From: Candidatus Pullichristensenella stercorigallinarum
Lineage (GTDB): Bacteria > Bacillota > Clostridia > Christensenellales > Aristaeellaceae
NCBI GenBank assembly: GCA_018712945.1
Contig: DVFZ01000051.1
Location: 1-64,000 of the forward strand
Direction: 5' to 3'
DNA length: 64,000 bases
The translations under genes and the position numbers were made by a program. Numbering within the stretch: the stretch's first letter is position 1; every line of letters starts with the position of its first letter. A model generated the notes under the pieces. The model did no database searches. It had not been told where the DNA came from and was given only the letters and a program-made list of their open reading frames with translations. Positions 17,801 to 26,380 of this stretch are shown here, piece by piece.

Positions 17801-18889
17801 CCTACGGACGCCCCCACCGCGACCCCGACCGAAACGCCTACGGACGCTCCCACCGAAACCCCGACGGAGCCTCCGGTAGGCACAGTGGATACGCCGCAGA
17901 TCGGCATCGACCCGGCAAGCTACGAGGATGGCGGCGTGTACTACGTCAACGCCGACGCGACGCTGTTCTGGGGAGCTACGGGCGATGTGGCCGGGTACAA
18001 CGTGCGCGTCACGGACGGCCAGACCGACTTTGTGAACCTTGAGAACACGCAGGAGACGAGCTACGCGCTGTCGCTTGACAAGATGGAGGAAGGCATAACC
18101 TACCAGATCACCGTGACGGCGATACCCACAAACGGCACGGCGGAAGACGGCGTAAGCGCCACGTTGAGCTTTGCCAAGGAACCCGCGCCGCAGGTAGGCA
18201 CGGTGGATACGCCGCAGATTGGCATCGACCCGGCGAGCTATGAGGATGGCGGCGTGTACTACGTCAACGCGGACGCGACGATTTCCTGGTACGCCACGGG
18301 CGATGTGGCCGGATATCACGTGCGCATCACGGACGGCCAGACGGATTTCATCAATCAGGATACGCAGGACACAAGCTATGCGTTGTCGCTTGACGATTTG
18401 GCTGAAGGCGCAACCTACCAGATCACTGTGACGGCGATACCCACAAACGGCACGGCGGAGGATGGCGAAAGCGCCACGATAAGTTTTGCCAGAGTGCCCG
18501 CGCAGGAAAGCGAACCCGTCGAGGAGCAGCCTGCCGAGGAGCAGCCTGCCGAGGAGCAGCCCGTTGAGGAGCAGCAGCCTTCGTCAAATCCGTGGGATGC
18601 GCCGCTCAACCGCGATTCCGACGCGGCGCTCATCGAGCAGATGCAAACGGTGCTTGCCGATTGGGGCTGGCTGACGTTTGACGGCGAAGGCGCGGCCACG
18701 CGCGGTCAACTGGATGAGGCGACGGTCAACGCCGTTCTCAACTTCCAGACCTATGTGAACGAACAGTACGCGCAGGATGGAACGCAGCTGACGCTGATCG
18801 ACCCGGCTTCCGGCAATCCCGAGGTCGGCACCGATACGCTCAAGCTCCTTTTCAACGACCAGTCCATCGTCATTAGCCCGGCCGGCTGA
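14855..18889 (+). CDS. large secreted protein: WD/beta-propeller-like N-term, four PG_binding_1 repeats, Fn3-like modules with T/P-rich linkers, C-terminal PG-binding-like module
   Basis: Signal peptide after GGAGGGG RBS; repeated LSRGSRGEAVRALQQRLIELGYL...DGIFG units; PTPTPTVTPTPAPGEVG linkers; two near-identical VGTVDTPQIGIDPASYEDGGVYYVNADAT modules. Confidence 0.85.
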   Translation: MKRKALARALALALCLLLAVPAFASSWDTTAQTASDVAAPALYADGNATLSGASGSVGAYVDGLGGLYLTGYDGTMSANYASQIVYVDEEQILYLAGQEIDDIGGTLMRLDLSDFSETAIADGVYRACALSGETVYYIPALNRTQLMRYDAATDSSTQAATASGDIVALYSLPEGIVAELTAGQGALLLAQGADVFAEYTGELPASAAYTDEYFLRLSDEGLLSIQTLENGSVEFVDFGVEDFAVLNGNVYYITSTAGQRRLKAFDPAQMSWRMVATLEGELTQIAASAESLFLLNETTGEVYRAHIEEGTLELYNSCDLQGLASDGYTLAALRLEAMSGQVNLYGVFAPEDLEAENGAGGWTSAEVPTFNFGEDAANASDAQYSITLVASWEVADEETTVDVLKPQEEYGTLSRGSRGEAVRALQQRLIELGYLNDDADGIFGSKTQYAVRLLQTDLADRGFAVNGVASAELQDVLFNEDLPDYDPYKALSRGNTGLRVTIMQDRLRALGYLADSADGIYGERTQEAVALFQEENGLSGNGSATRETLQRLYASNASACQSYIYMERGDTGYRVRELNERLKELYYYEGTPGSTYNNATVAAVRRLQAELGLRQTGVATASLQSRLFASNAPEYSGYITLQRGDSNDRVAALQRRLRDLNYYDANITGNFGSVTQAAIELFQRTAGLDVTGVATVETQQLLFSEDAPIYVEPTPTPVPTVTPTPAPGEVGAPEIGVSPIDSISGGVYYIDPTVSRVTFTWSADGDVAAYYVRVADSTGNTIVSQQVTNTSGNLAVSSLEEGVLYTISVGAIPENGTVDNARWTHLQFALTGTPTPTPTAVPTPTPTPTVTPTPAPGEVGIPSVSIDPVSSVGVDMVHYVPQGTLTLGWSADGDVDHYLVQVFDGMGQVLASQEFTATTTTLGTRDMREGEIYTLRVTAVPVNGTVEDGKSTDVRFALEPAQPTATATTSPTDAPTATPTETPTDAPTATPTETPTDAPTETPTEPPVGTVDTPQIGIDPASYEDGGVYYVNADATLFWGATGDVAGYNVRVTDGQTDFVNLENTQETSYALSLDKMEEGITYQITVTAIPTNGTAEDGVSATLSFAKEPAPQVGTVDTPQIGIDPASYEDGGVYYVNADATISWYATGDVAGYHVRITDGQTDFINQDTQDTSYALSLDDLAEGATYQITVTAIPTNGTAEDGESATISFARVPAQESEPVEEQPAEEQPAEEQPVEEQQPSSNPWDAPLNRDSDAALIEQMQTVLADWGWLTFDGEGAATRGQLDEATVNAVLNFQTYVNEQYAQDGTQLTLIDPASGNPEVGTDTLKLLFNDQSIVISPAG

Positions 18890-18911
18890 TGGGCTGCCCG
18901 CGCATAAGCGG

Positions 18912-18948
18912 ATCCCCTGCCCCACGGTTGATGGGGCAGGGGATTTTT
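18912..18948 (+). terminator. intrinsic terminator
   Basis: ATCCCCTGCCCCA CGGTTGA TGGGGCAGGGGAT followed by TTTTT. Confidence 0.85.
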
Positions 18949-19037
18949 ACCGCGCTTTGGATGGAGAGGGCAGGCAACGTCCGCACCCGGCAAGAAAAGC
19001 AGGGTGCGTGGCACGCGCTCTCCTCTAAAATACGATG

Positions 19038-19076
19038 CCCATCCCTTGCCTCATCATCTATGGGGCAAGGGATGGG
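19038..19076. terminator. second strong hairpin, related in sequence to the 18912 terminator
   Basis: CCCATCCCTTGCC TCATCATCTAT GGGGCAAGGGATGGG. Confidence 0.6.
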
Positions 19077-19081
19077 TGATT

Positions 19082-19229
19082 CAGTTTGTCAAGATCGTGT
19101 TTTTGACAAGCTCAGAGCGTTGACAAAGCCCGCAAACGCAAACATTGCGAGGCACTTTTGACAATTTTCCAAACCGTCAAAAGCGGCCGGCTTGAAAACC
19201 TTTTGCCGGAAATGATTTTACAGGCGGCC
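19082..19229. repeat. chimeric repeat: Family 1 left end fused to an inverted, truncated Family 2 element
   Basis: CAGAGCGTTGACAAAGCCCGCAAACGCAAACATTGC (Family 1) then GGCACTTTTGACAATTTTCC...CCGGAAATGATTTTACAGGC (reverse complement of Family 2). Confidence 0.8.
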
Positions 19230-19232
19230 CCG

Positions 19233-20402
19233 TCAGCCGGCCATAACCTGCAGAATCATGCACTTGAGGTATTTGGTTTCCGGGGCGGCGGGCAGGATGG
19301 GATGATCCAGAGCCTGCGTGCGGTATTCCACCAGACGCACGCGTTTTTTCGCGTCGCGGGCGGCGTGGTTGACCATTTCCTGAAACGCCTCTGTGGATAC
19401 GTGTTGCGAGCAGGAGCATGTCACCAGAAATCCGCCCGGGCGGGTCAGCTTCAGCCCGCGCAGGTTGATTTCCTTGTACCCGCGCAGGGCGCTTTCCACC
19501 GCCTGCCGGGATTTGGTGAACGCCGGCGGGTCGAGAATGACCAGATCGTATTTTTCCCCGGCGTCGGTCTGTTCGCGCAGAAAATCGAAGCAGTTGTGCG
19601 CCTCAAAGGCTACGTCCAGAGCGTTGCGGGCGGCGTTTTCCCGCGCCACATCCAGCGCGTCCTCGGAAATATCCACGCCCAATACGCTCTTTGCCCCGTA
19701 TTTGGCGGCGTTGAGCGCAAAGGAGCCGTTGTGGCAGAAGCAGTCCAGCACCCGCGCGCCTGGGCACAGCGGGGCGATGGCGGCGCGGTTTTGCTTTTGA
19801 TCGAGGAAAAAGCCCGTTTTCTGGCCGTGTTTCACGTCCACATGATAGAGGATGCCGTTTTCCACCATCTCCACGCGGTCGGGCACTTCGCCCAACAAAA
19901 GCCCGGTCTGCATTTCCAGCCCCTCGTGGCGGCGCACGGGCACGTCGTTGCGCTCATATGCGCCCGTGGCCCCGGTGATTTCGCACAGCAGGCGGGCGAG
20001 CATGTCCTTGCGCATGTCCATGCCCAGCGAAAGCGTCTGCATGACCAGCACGCCGCCGAACTTATCCACCACCAGCCCGGGCAGAAAGTCCGATTCTGAA
20101 TAGACCACGCGGCAGCTTTGCGTGTCGCACAGGCGCTTTCTGTATTCCCAGGCGTCGGTCAGGCGGCTGCGGAAAAAAGCCTCGTCCACCGGCTCGTCCT
20201 GCGTGGTGAGCATGCGCAGGGTGATCTGCGAACGCGGGTTGTACAGCGCCCGGCCCAGCATCGTGCCCTTGCAGCTGTATACGTCGATGATGTCGCCGGG
20301 CGCGCACTCGCCCTCGGTTTTGTCGATTTCCGATGCGTAGATCCACGGATGCCCGCCGCGCACGCGCGTTTCACGGGTCTTGCGAAGGATTGCCTTTGCC
20401 AT
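19233..20402 (-). CDS. class I SAM-dependent rRNA methyltransferase (RlmI/RlmK-like)
   Basis: RVRGGHPWIYASEIDKTEG, VLDCFCHNGSFALNAAKYGAKSVLGVDISEDAL, LVILDPPAFTKSR. Confidence 0.92.
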   Translation of the reverse strand: MAKAILRKTRETRVRGGHPWIYASEIDKTEGECAPGDIIDVYSCKGTMLGRALYNPRSQITLRMLTTQDEPVDEAFFRSRLTDAWEYRKRLCDTQSCRVVYSESDFLPGLVVDKFGGVLVMQTLSLGMDMRKDMLARLLCEITGATGAYERNDVPVRRHEGLEMQTGLLLGEVPDRVEMVENGILYHVDVKHGQKTGFFLDQKQNRAAIAPLCPGARVLDCFCHNGSFALNAAKYGAKSVLGVDISEDALDVARENAARNALDVAFEAHNCFDFLREQTDAGEKYDLVILDPPAFTKSRQAVESALRGYKEINLRGLKLTRPGGFLVTCSCSQHVSTEAFQEMVNHAARDAKKRVRLVEYRTQALDHPILPAAPETKYLKCMILQVMAG

Positions 20403-20451
20403 ATGCCGCCTCCAAAGTTTGCTTTTTCCATGATACCACATTTTCCGCCGC

Positions 20452-20480
20452 TTGTCGATTCCCCGCGGCCATGGTATAAT
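20452..20480 (+). promoter_or_regulatory. sigma-A-type promoter very close to the rluB-type start codon
   Basis: TTGTCG 20452-20457, 17 bp, TATAAT 20475-20480; ATG at 20497. Confidence 0.65.
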
Positions 20481-20496
20481 AGCGGCGGTGATCTGG

Positions 20497-21213
20497 ATGG
20501 AACAGAAGCGTTTGAACAAGTTCATAGCCGACAGCGGCTACTGCTCCCGGCGCGAGGCCGACCGCCTCATTGCCGAGGGCCGCGTGCGCGTGGATGGGCG
20601 CGTGGGCGTGCTGGGCGACCAAATCCTGCCCGGCATGCGCGTGGAAGTGGACGGCAAACCGCTCTGCGGGCGCGGCGAGCGCGTATATCTGATGCTCAAC
20701 AAGCCCGTGGGCATCGTCTGCACTGCCGACCCGCGCGAGCGCTATAACGTGGTTTCCTATTTAAACTACCCCATCCGCGTGTTCCCCGTGGGGCGGCTCG
20801 ACCGCGAGAGCGAGGGGTTGCTTTTGCTCACCAGCGACGGCGAGATCGTCAACCGCCTGCTGCGCGCCGAGGGCGGGCATGAACGCGAGTACGAGGTGGA
20901 GGTAGACCGGCCGGTGACGCGCGAATTCGTGGAAAAGATGCAGGCGGGCGTGGCCATTCTGGACACGGTGACCCTGCCCTGCCGCGTGCGCAAAACGGGC
21001 GGGAAGTCGTTCAACATCGTGCTGGTGCAGGGCTTGAACCGGCAAATCCGCCGCATGTGCGAGGCGCTGGGCTACCGCGTCACCCGCCTGCGCCGCGTGC
21101 GCATCATGCACATCCGCCTTGGAAACCTGCGCCCCGGCCAGTGGCGGGAACTGACAGAGGCGGAGATGGAAGGCCTCGAAAAAGCGGGAATTTATCGCAA
21201 AACGTTCTCATAA
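20497..21213 (+). CDS. 16S/23S rRNA pseudouridine synthase, RsuA/RluB family
   Basis: S4 domain LNKFIADSGYCSRREADRLIAEGRVRVDG; VGRLDRESEGLLLLTSDGE; GLNRQIRRMCEALGY. Confidence 0.93.
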   Translation: MEQKRLNKFIADSGYCSRREADRLIAEGRVRVDGRVGVLGDQILPGMRVEVDGKPLCGRGERVYLMLNKPVGIVCTADPRERYNVVSYLNYPIRVFPVGRLDRESEGLLLLTSDGEIVNRLLRAEGGHEREYEVEVDRPVTREFVEKMQAGVAILDTVTLPCRVRKTGGKSFNIVLVQGLNRQIRRMCEALGYRVTRLRRVRIMHIRLGNLRPGQWRELTEAEMEGLEKAGIYRKTFS

Positions 21214-21348
21214 ATACAACGCTTTGACACACTTTTTCCACAAACAGACGATATAATGCACTCAACGCCGAAGGCGTCACCCTTCCCCCCTCTTAAGAAG
21301 CCCCCGGGAATGCCGACCCGGAGGCTTCACCCTTTTTGGACGCAAAAG

Positions 21349-21579
21349 CGCCCCGGCTTCCGTCGGGGCGTTTTCAGAGCGCTGACAAAGCCTGCAAACG
21401 CAAAAATTGCCCTGATCAATATAGACCAGAGGCAATTTTTGCTTCCTGCGTCAGCTGCACATGCAGCCTGCGGTCACTTACGTCCATGTAAGCTCCCTTG
21501 GCTGCAAGTTTGCTTCCTTGTCTTGCGGGCTTTCTCATCCCTCTGGCAGTCCGTATCCTGACACACCGGCGTAAGCCGG
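21349..21579. repeat. Family 1 hairpin-array repeat, copy C
   Basis: Core TCAGAGCGCTGACAAAGCCTGCAAACGCAAAAATTGCC...; hairpins CGCCCCGGCTTCCGTCGGGGCG (left) and CCGGCGTAAGCCGG (right); lacks the terminal TTGACTTTGTCAA hairpin of A/B. Confidence 0.88.
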
Positions 21580-21588
21580 GGCATTTTG

Positions 21589-22245
21589 CTATTCGGTTGC
21601 GGTTTCTTCCGTGCCGGTGTCCGCGGAAGCGGTGTCCGTCGCGTCCGCCGTGGAGGGCGGGTTGCAGTCCGGGCAGGGCTCCAGGCCCAAATCCAGCGCC
21701 TGACGGATGGTAAGGCTCCGGCCGTTCTGCTGGCCGTTGCAGGTGGGGCCGACGTGGTAGTATTGCGCGTTGTTGTACACGCTGTACACGGTGGTGTTGT
21801 AAATCTGCTCCAGGGTCAGAGCGGCGCTCTCGGGCGCGGGGGCGGTTTCGCCCTCCTCCAACGCCGCGGACTCGGCGGCTTCCTGCTGCATAAGCAGTTC
21901 TTCAATATTGGAAAGCGCGGTAACGGCGTCCTCCTCCGGGGCGTGGGTCGCCGCTACGGGGGAGACTGCCACCGGCTCGACCGTGGGGATATTGGCGGGC
22001 TTGAACAACGGCAGGCACGCCGCCAACATGACCGCAAAAGAAAAAAACGAAGTAATCATCCGGCCGCGCAGCGCAAACGAACCCGTGCGCCAAATCCACA
22101 CCAGGCCCACCGGCGGCAAAAGCAGGCACGCGGCGATTTTCAGCGCCGTGCGCTTTCCGCCGTCCCCCTGGCCGGCAGGCCGACGCATGTTGGGCGAATA
22201 GGCGTTGCTGGAGCCGGTATAGCGGCCGCCGTCGTTTGCTTGCAC
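21589..22245 (-). CDS. membrane protein with a C-terminal YHxGPxC...CPxC zinc-binding-like motif
   Basis: Hydrophobic segments plus VYNNAQYYHVGPTCNGQQNGRSLTIRQALDLGLEPCPDCNP. Confidence 0.6.
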   Translation of the reverse strand: MQANDGGRYTGSSNAYSPNMRRPAGQGDGGKRTALKIAACLLLPPVGLVWIWRTGSFALRGRMITSFFSFAVMLAACLPLFKPANIPTVEPVAVSPVAATHAPEEDAVTALSNIEELLMQQEAAESAALEEGETAPAPESAALTLEQIYNTTVYSVYNNAQYYHVGPTCNGQQNGRSLTIRQALDLGLEPCPDCNPPSTADATDTASADTGTEETATE

Positions 22246-22266
22246 GTGCGTTCCTCCGTTTTTGCG

Positions 22267-22512
22267 TTATGCTTGGGTACGGATGCGCTCCAAGGCGCGG
22301 GCGAGCTGATCCGGGCAGCTCGTGCCGGCGCGGCACTGGATGCCCTTGAGCCGGCGGATGACCTCGTCTGCCTGCATGCCCTCCACCAGGCGGGAAAGGC
22401 CCTGCGTGTTGCCCGTGCAGCCGCCGATAAAGCGGACGGAGCGCACGGTATCGCCGTCCATTTCAATTTCAATCTGCCTTGAGCAGGTGCCATGCGTGTT
22501 GTATCGGTACAT
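22267..22512 (-). CDS. TIGR03905-like TSCPD domain protein
   Basis: MYRYNTHGTCSRQIEIEMDGDTVRSVRFIGGCTGNTQGLSRLVEGM...CRAGTSCPDQLARAL. Confidence 0.88.
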   Translation of the reverse strand: MYRYNTHGTCSRQIEIEMDGDTVRSVRFIGGCTGNTQGLSRLVEGMQADEVIRRLKGIQCRAGTSCPDQLARALERIRTQA

Positions 22513-22665
22513 CAAATCGGTTCCTTCCGCCACATTGGGTGTATTCAATTATACGCCGCGCGGCAAAAGATGTCAAGACGCGGCGTTTTTTGCCCAATCC
22601 GTCTTGAAAAGCGGCGGCGTTCGATGTATGATATAGGAGGAAAATAACGCAGGAGGTTTGTTACT

Positions 22666-23730
22666 ATGAGCATTCGCAAAGTACCCTTTGGCAAAGTGGA
22701 GAGCGGCGAAGCGGCTGATCTCTATATCCTCACCAACAGCTCCGGCGCTTCGGTGGAAATCACCAACTTCGGCGGCATCGTGCGGGCCATCAACGTGCCC
22801 GACCGCGATGGCAAGCTGGGCAACGTCGTGCTCGGTTACAAGGACGTGAGCGGCTACCAGCCCCTGTGCGGCTATCTGGGCGCGCTGATTGGCCGCGTGG
22901 GCAACCGCATTGCCGACGGCAAGTGCACGCTGAACGGCAAGGAGCTGACCCTGGCCAAGAACGAAGGCGGCGTCACCCATCTGCACGGCGGCAACGTGGG
23001 CTTTGACCGCAAGTTCTGGGAAGCCACGCCCATCGAGGGCATCTGCGAGGACAGCCTGATCCTCAAGTACACCTCTCCCGACGGCGAGGAGGGCTACCCC
23101 GGCACGCTGAAGGTGATGGTGACCTATACCTTCACCGACGACAACGAGCTGGTCATCCACTACGAGGCCGTTTCCGACAAGGATACGCTGTGCAACCTCA
23201 CCAACCACACCTACTTCAACCTTGCCGGCGAGGGCAGCGGCCCGATTTACGACCATACCATCGAAATCAACGCCGATACCTTCACCGTCGTTTCCGACAG
23301 CAAGTGCATCCCCACCGGCGAAATGCGCCCTGTGGGCGGCACGCCCTTTGATCTGCGCGAGGCCAAGCGCATTGGCGACGGCCTGGCCATGACCGAGCAG
23401 GACGAGCAGATGCGCTACGGCAACGGCTACGACCACAACTTCAACCTCAACGACGAGGGCCTGCGCTTTGCCTGCGAAGTGTCCGAGCCGACCACCGGCC
23501 GCGTCATGCAGGTGTATACCGACATGCCCGCCGTGCAGTTCTACGCCGGCAACGGGCTGGAGAGCGTCAACCCCGGCTCCTGCGGCCGCAAATACCACAA
23601 GCACGAGGGCTTCTGCCTGGAAACGCAGTACGCGCCCGATTCCATCAACCACCCCGAGTTCCCGGACAGCGTCCTGCGCGAAGGCGAGAAATACGATTTT
23701 GTGACCATCTACGCCTTTGACGCGGAATAA
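22666..23730 (+). CDS. galM: aldose 1-epimerase (galactose mutarotase)
   Basis: GRVGNRIADGKCTLNGKEL, LTNHTYFNLAGEG, GNGYDHNF, GFCLETQYAPDSINHPEFP. Confidence 0.93.
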   Translation: MSIRKVPFGKVESGEAADLYILTNSSGASVEITNFGGIVRAINVPDRDGKLGNVVLGYKDVSGYQPLCGYLGALIGRVGNRIADGKCTLNGKELTLAKNEGGVTHLHGGNVGFDRKFWEATPIEGICEDSLILKYTSPDGEEGYPGTLKVMVTYTFTDDNELVIHYEAVSDKDTLCNLTNHTYFNLAGEGSGPIYDHTIEINADTFTVVSDSKCIPTGEMRPVGGTPFDLREAKRIGDGLAMTEQDEQMRYGNGYDHNFNLNDEGLRFACEVSEPTTGRVMQVYTDMPAVQFYAGNGLESVNPGSCGRKYHKHEGFCLETQYAPDSINHPEFPDSVLREGEKYDFVTIYAFDAE

Positions 23731-23801
23731 ACCATTTTGCGGCGCGGGGCGGCCCCTTGCCGGGCTTCCCGCGCCAATCTGACCGTAAAGGAGTTACCTG
23801 T

Positions 23802-25247
23802 ATGCAGGTTCGCACACGCTTCGCGCCCAGCCCCACGGGATATCTGCACCTGGGCGGTCTGCGCACGGCGCTTTACACCTATCTGTTTGCCCGCCGCAAC
23901 GGGGGCAAGTTCATCCTGCGCATTGAGGACACCGACCAGGAGCGCGAGGTGCCCGGCGCGGTGGAAAAAATTTACGCTTCGCTGGCGGCCGCGGGCCTGA
24001 CCTACGATGAAGGCCCGGATGTGGGCGGCGATTACGGCCCCTATATCCAGACCCAGCGGCGGCATCTCTATCTGCCTTACGCGCAGGAACTGGTCAAGCG
24101 CGGCGGCGCGTATTACTGCTTCTGCACCAAGGAGCGGCTCGACGAGGCGCGCGCCCAGGCCGAAAAAGAGGGCAAGACGTTCAAATACGATAAACACTGC
24201 CTGCACCTTTCCCCCGAGGAAATCCAGCGGCGCATCGAGGCGGGCGAACCCTATGTCATCCGCCAGAACGTGCCCACCGAGGGCAAGGCGGGCTTTGACG
24301 ATTTGCTCTACGGCCATGTGGAGGTGGATTGCTCCACGCTGGACGACAACGTGCTCATCAAGGCCGACGGCCTGCCCACCTATAACTTCGCCAACGTGGT
24401 GGACGACCACCTGATGGCCATCACCCACGTCATGCGCGGCACGGAGTATCTTTCCAGCGCCCCGAAGTACAACCTGCTCTACGAGGCGTTTGGCTGGACG
24501 CCGCCAATCTATATCCACCTGCCGGTGGTGATGCGCGACGCCACGCGCAAGCTCTCCAAGCGCTATGGCGACCCCTCGTTTGAGGACCTTCTGGACATGG
24601 GCTATCTGCGCGACGCCATCATCAACTTCATCGCCCTGCTGGGCTGGAGCCCGCGCAGCGAGCGCGAGTTTTTCACCCTCGAGGAGCTGGAGGAGTGCTT
24701 CGACGTAGAGGGGCTGAACAAGTCGCCCTCCATCTTCGATATGGACAAATTGACCTGGTTCAACGCCGAATACATGCGCAAGTTGTCCTTCGAGGAGTTC
24801 TACGAGCTGGCCAGGCCGTGGATGGCCAGGGTGCTCGACCCCGAGCGCTTCGATTTGCGCCGCCTGGCGGAGCTTTTGCAGGCGCGCATCGAGGTTTTGA
24901 ACCGCATACCGGGCATGATCGGCTTCTTGGCGGAAATGCCCGAGTTTGACAACGACCTTTACAACCACAAAAAGATGAAAACCAACCCCGAAATCGCCCG
25001 GCAGGCGCTTGAGGCGGTTCGGCCCGTGCTGGAAGGGGTAGGGGAGTGGACCGAGCAGGCGCTGCACGACGCGGTGATGGCCTTCATTCCCGAAACGGGG
25101 CTGAAAAACGGCCAGGTGCTCTGGCCGCTGCGCATTGCCATTTCCGGCCTGGCCTCCACGCCGGGCGGAGCGTTTGAGATTGCCTATCTTCTGGGCAGGG
25201 AGGAGACGCTGCGCAGGCTGGACGCCTCGCTTCAAAAGCTGCAATGA
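23802..25247 (+). CDS. gltX: glutamyl-tRNA synthetase
   Basis: VRTRFAPSPTGYLHLGGLRTALY, RIEDTDQERE, KLSKRYGD. Confidence 0.96.
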   Translation: MQVRTRFAPSPTGYLHLGGLRTALYTYLFARRNGGKFILRIEDTDQEREVPGAVEKIYASLAAAGLTYDEGPDVGGDYGPYIQTQRRHLYLPYAQELVKRGGAYYCFCTKERLDEARAQAEKEGKTFKYDKHCLHLSPEEIQRRIEAGEPYVIRQNVPTEGKAGFDDLLYGHVEVDCSTLDDNVLIKADGLPTYNFANVVDDHLMAITHVMRGTEYLSSAPKYNLLYEAFGWTPPIYIHLPVVMRDATRKLSKRYGDPSFEDLLDMGYLRDAIINFIALLGWSPRSEREFFTLEELEECFDVEGLNKSPSIFDMDKLTWFNAEYMRKLSFEEFYELARPWMARVLDPERFDLRRLAELLQARIEVLNRIPGMIGFLAEMPEFDNDLYNHKKMKTNPEIARQALEAVRPVLEGVGEWTEQALHDAVMAFIPETGLKNGQVLWPLRIAISGLASTPGGAFEIAYLLGREETLRRLDASLQKLQ

Positions 25248-26380
25248 ATATCGTCTATCCGGATTATGAGCGTTCCATCCTCTCCACGCTCTCCGCGCTG
25301 ACGGGCTATTTCGGCGCGCCGCTTGACTATCCGCCCCTGCCGGAGCTGAAGCCGTATCTGGACACAAAGCCTCTGCATGTAATGCTGCTTCTGCTGGACG
25401 GCATGGGCGGCTGGCCGCTGAAAAACGCGCTGCCGGAAAGCTCTTATCTGCGCGCGCACGAAATCGCCACCGTCACCAGCATCTTCCCGCCCACCACCGC
25501 CGCCGCCACTACGGCCTATTACTGCGGCAAATCGGCGCTGGAAAGCGGCTGGCTGGGCTGGCATCTGCACATGAAGGAATACGCCGCGGATATCATCGCC
25601 TTCAAGCGATCCACCTATTACACGGAAAAGAGCGTGGACGGCCCCTTCCCGGCCGGGGAGCTGATTCCCTACCAGACGGTGTTCGAGCGCATGAAGGGCG
25701 TTTGCGATACGCATGTGCTCTACGCCTTTGATTCCTATTCCGAGCACGGGGCGGATTTCCGCCACCGCGTATCCAGCTTTGCCGAAGTCACCAACACGCT
25801 GCGCATGATTTCGCGCGGCGATAAGCCGTCCTTCACCATCGCCTACTGGAACCAGCCGGACGCGAAGATGCACAAATACGGCGAAGGCTCCCCGGAAGTC
25901 ATGGCGGAGTTCAAATCGCTGGACGCGCAGCTGGCGGCGCTGCGGCCGCGGTTCAAGGATACGCTGCTGGTGATTACCGCCGACCATGGCATGGTCAATA
26001 CCACCGAGGCGGTGGATATCGCCAAAATTCCGGCGCTGCTGGAGCCGCTGGTGCTGCCGCCGTCCATCGAGCCGCGCGCCTCGGCCTTCTATGTGAAGCA
26101 CCACCGCCGCGCGGCGTTTGAAGCGGCGTTTCATGAATACTGCGGCGGGGACTTTTTGCTGCTTTCGCGCGAGGAAGTGCTTTCCTCCGGCCTGTTCGGG
26201 CGGGGCGAGCCGCACCCCAAGTTCGACGATTTCATCGGCGACTACCTGGGCGTGGCCACCGGCACGCGCTATTTCGCCTTCACCCTGCCCGGGGCCAAAC
26301 CCGGGGATCGACTGATTGGACAACACGCCGGGCTGACGGAAAACGAAATGCTGGTTTCCGTGCTGGCGGATAGGACGTGA
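25244..26380 (+). CDS. alkaline phosphatase / type I phosphodiesterase superfamily protein
   Basis: LLLLDGMGGWPL, FPPTTAAATTAYYCGKS, LVITADHGMVNTTEA. Confidence 0.88.
   Translation: MNIVYPDYERSILSTLSALTGYFGAPLDYPPLPELKPYLDTKPLHVMLLLLDGMGGWPLKNALPESSYLRAHEIATVTSIFPPTTAAATTAYYCGKSALESGWLGWHLHMKEYAADIIAFKRSTYYTEKSVDGPFPAGELIPYQTVFERMKGVCDTHVLYAFDSYSEHGADFRHRVSSFAEVTNTLRMISRGDKPSFTIAYWNQPDAKMHKYGEGSPEVMAEFKSLDAQLAALRPRFKDTLLVITADHGMVNTTEAVDIAKIPALLEPLVLPPSIEPRASAFYVKHHRRAAFEAAFHEYCGGDFLLLSREEVLSSGLFGRGEPHPKFDDFIGDYLGVATGTRYFAFTLPGAKPGDRLIGQHAGLTENEMLVSVLADRT

Noticed and set aside
15191-18319. 1042-aa minus-strand ORF opposite the PG-binding protein
   Set aside because: Shadow ORF from high GC3 on the coding strand; composition (H/R/A/G-rich) and lack of a family pattern show it is not a gene.
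21224-21338. Independent small RNA downstream of the RluB-type gene (TATAAT at 21252, AAGCC...GGCTT hairpin with TTTTT)
   Set aside because: The only good -35 (TTGACA at 21224) is 22 bp from the -10, so the hairpin is more simply the terminator of the upstream gene.
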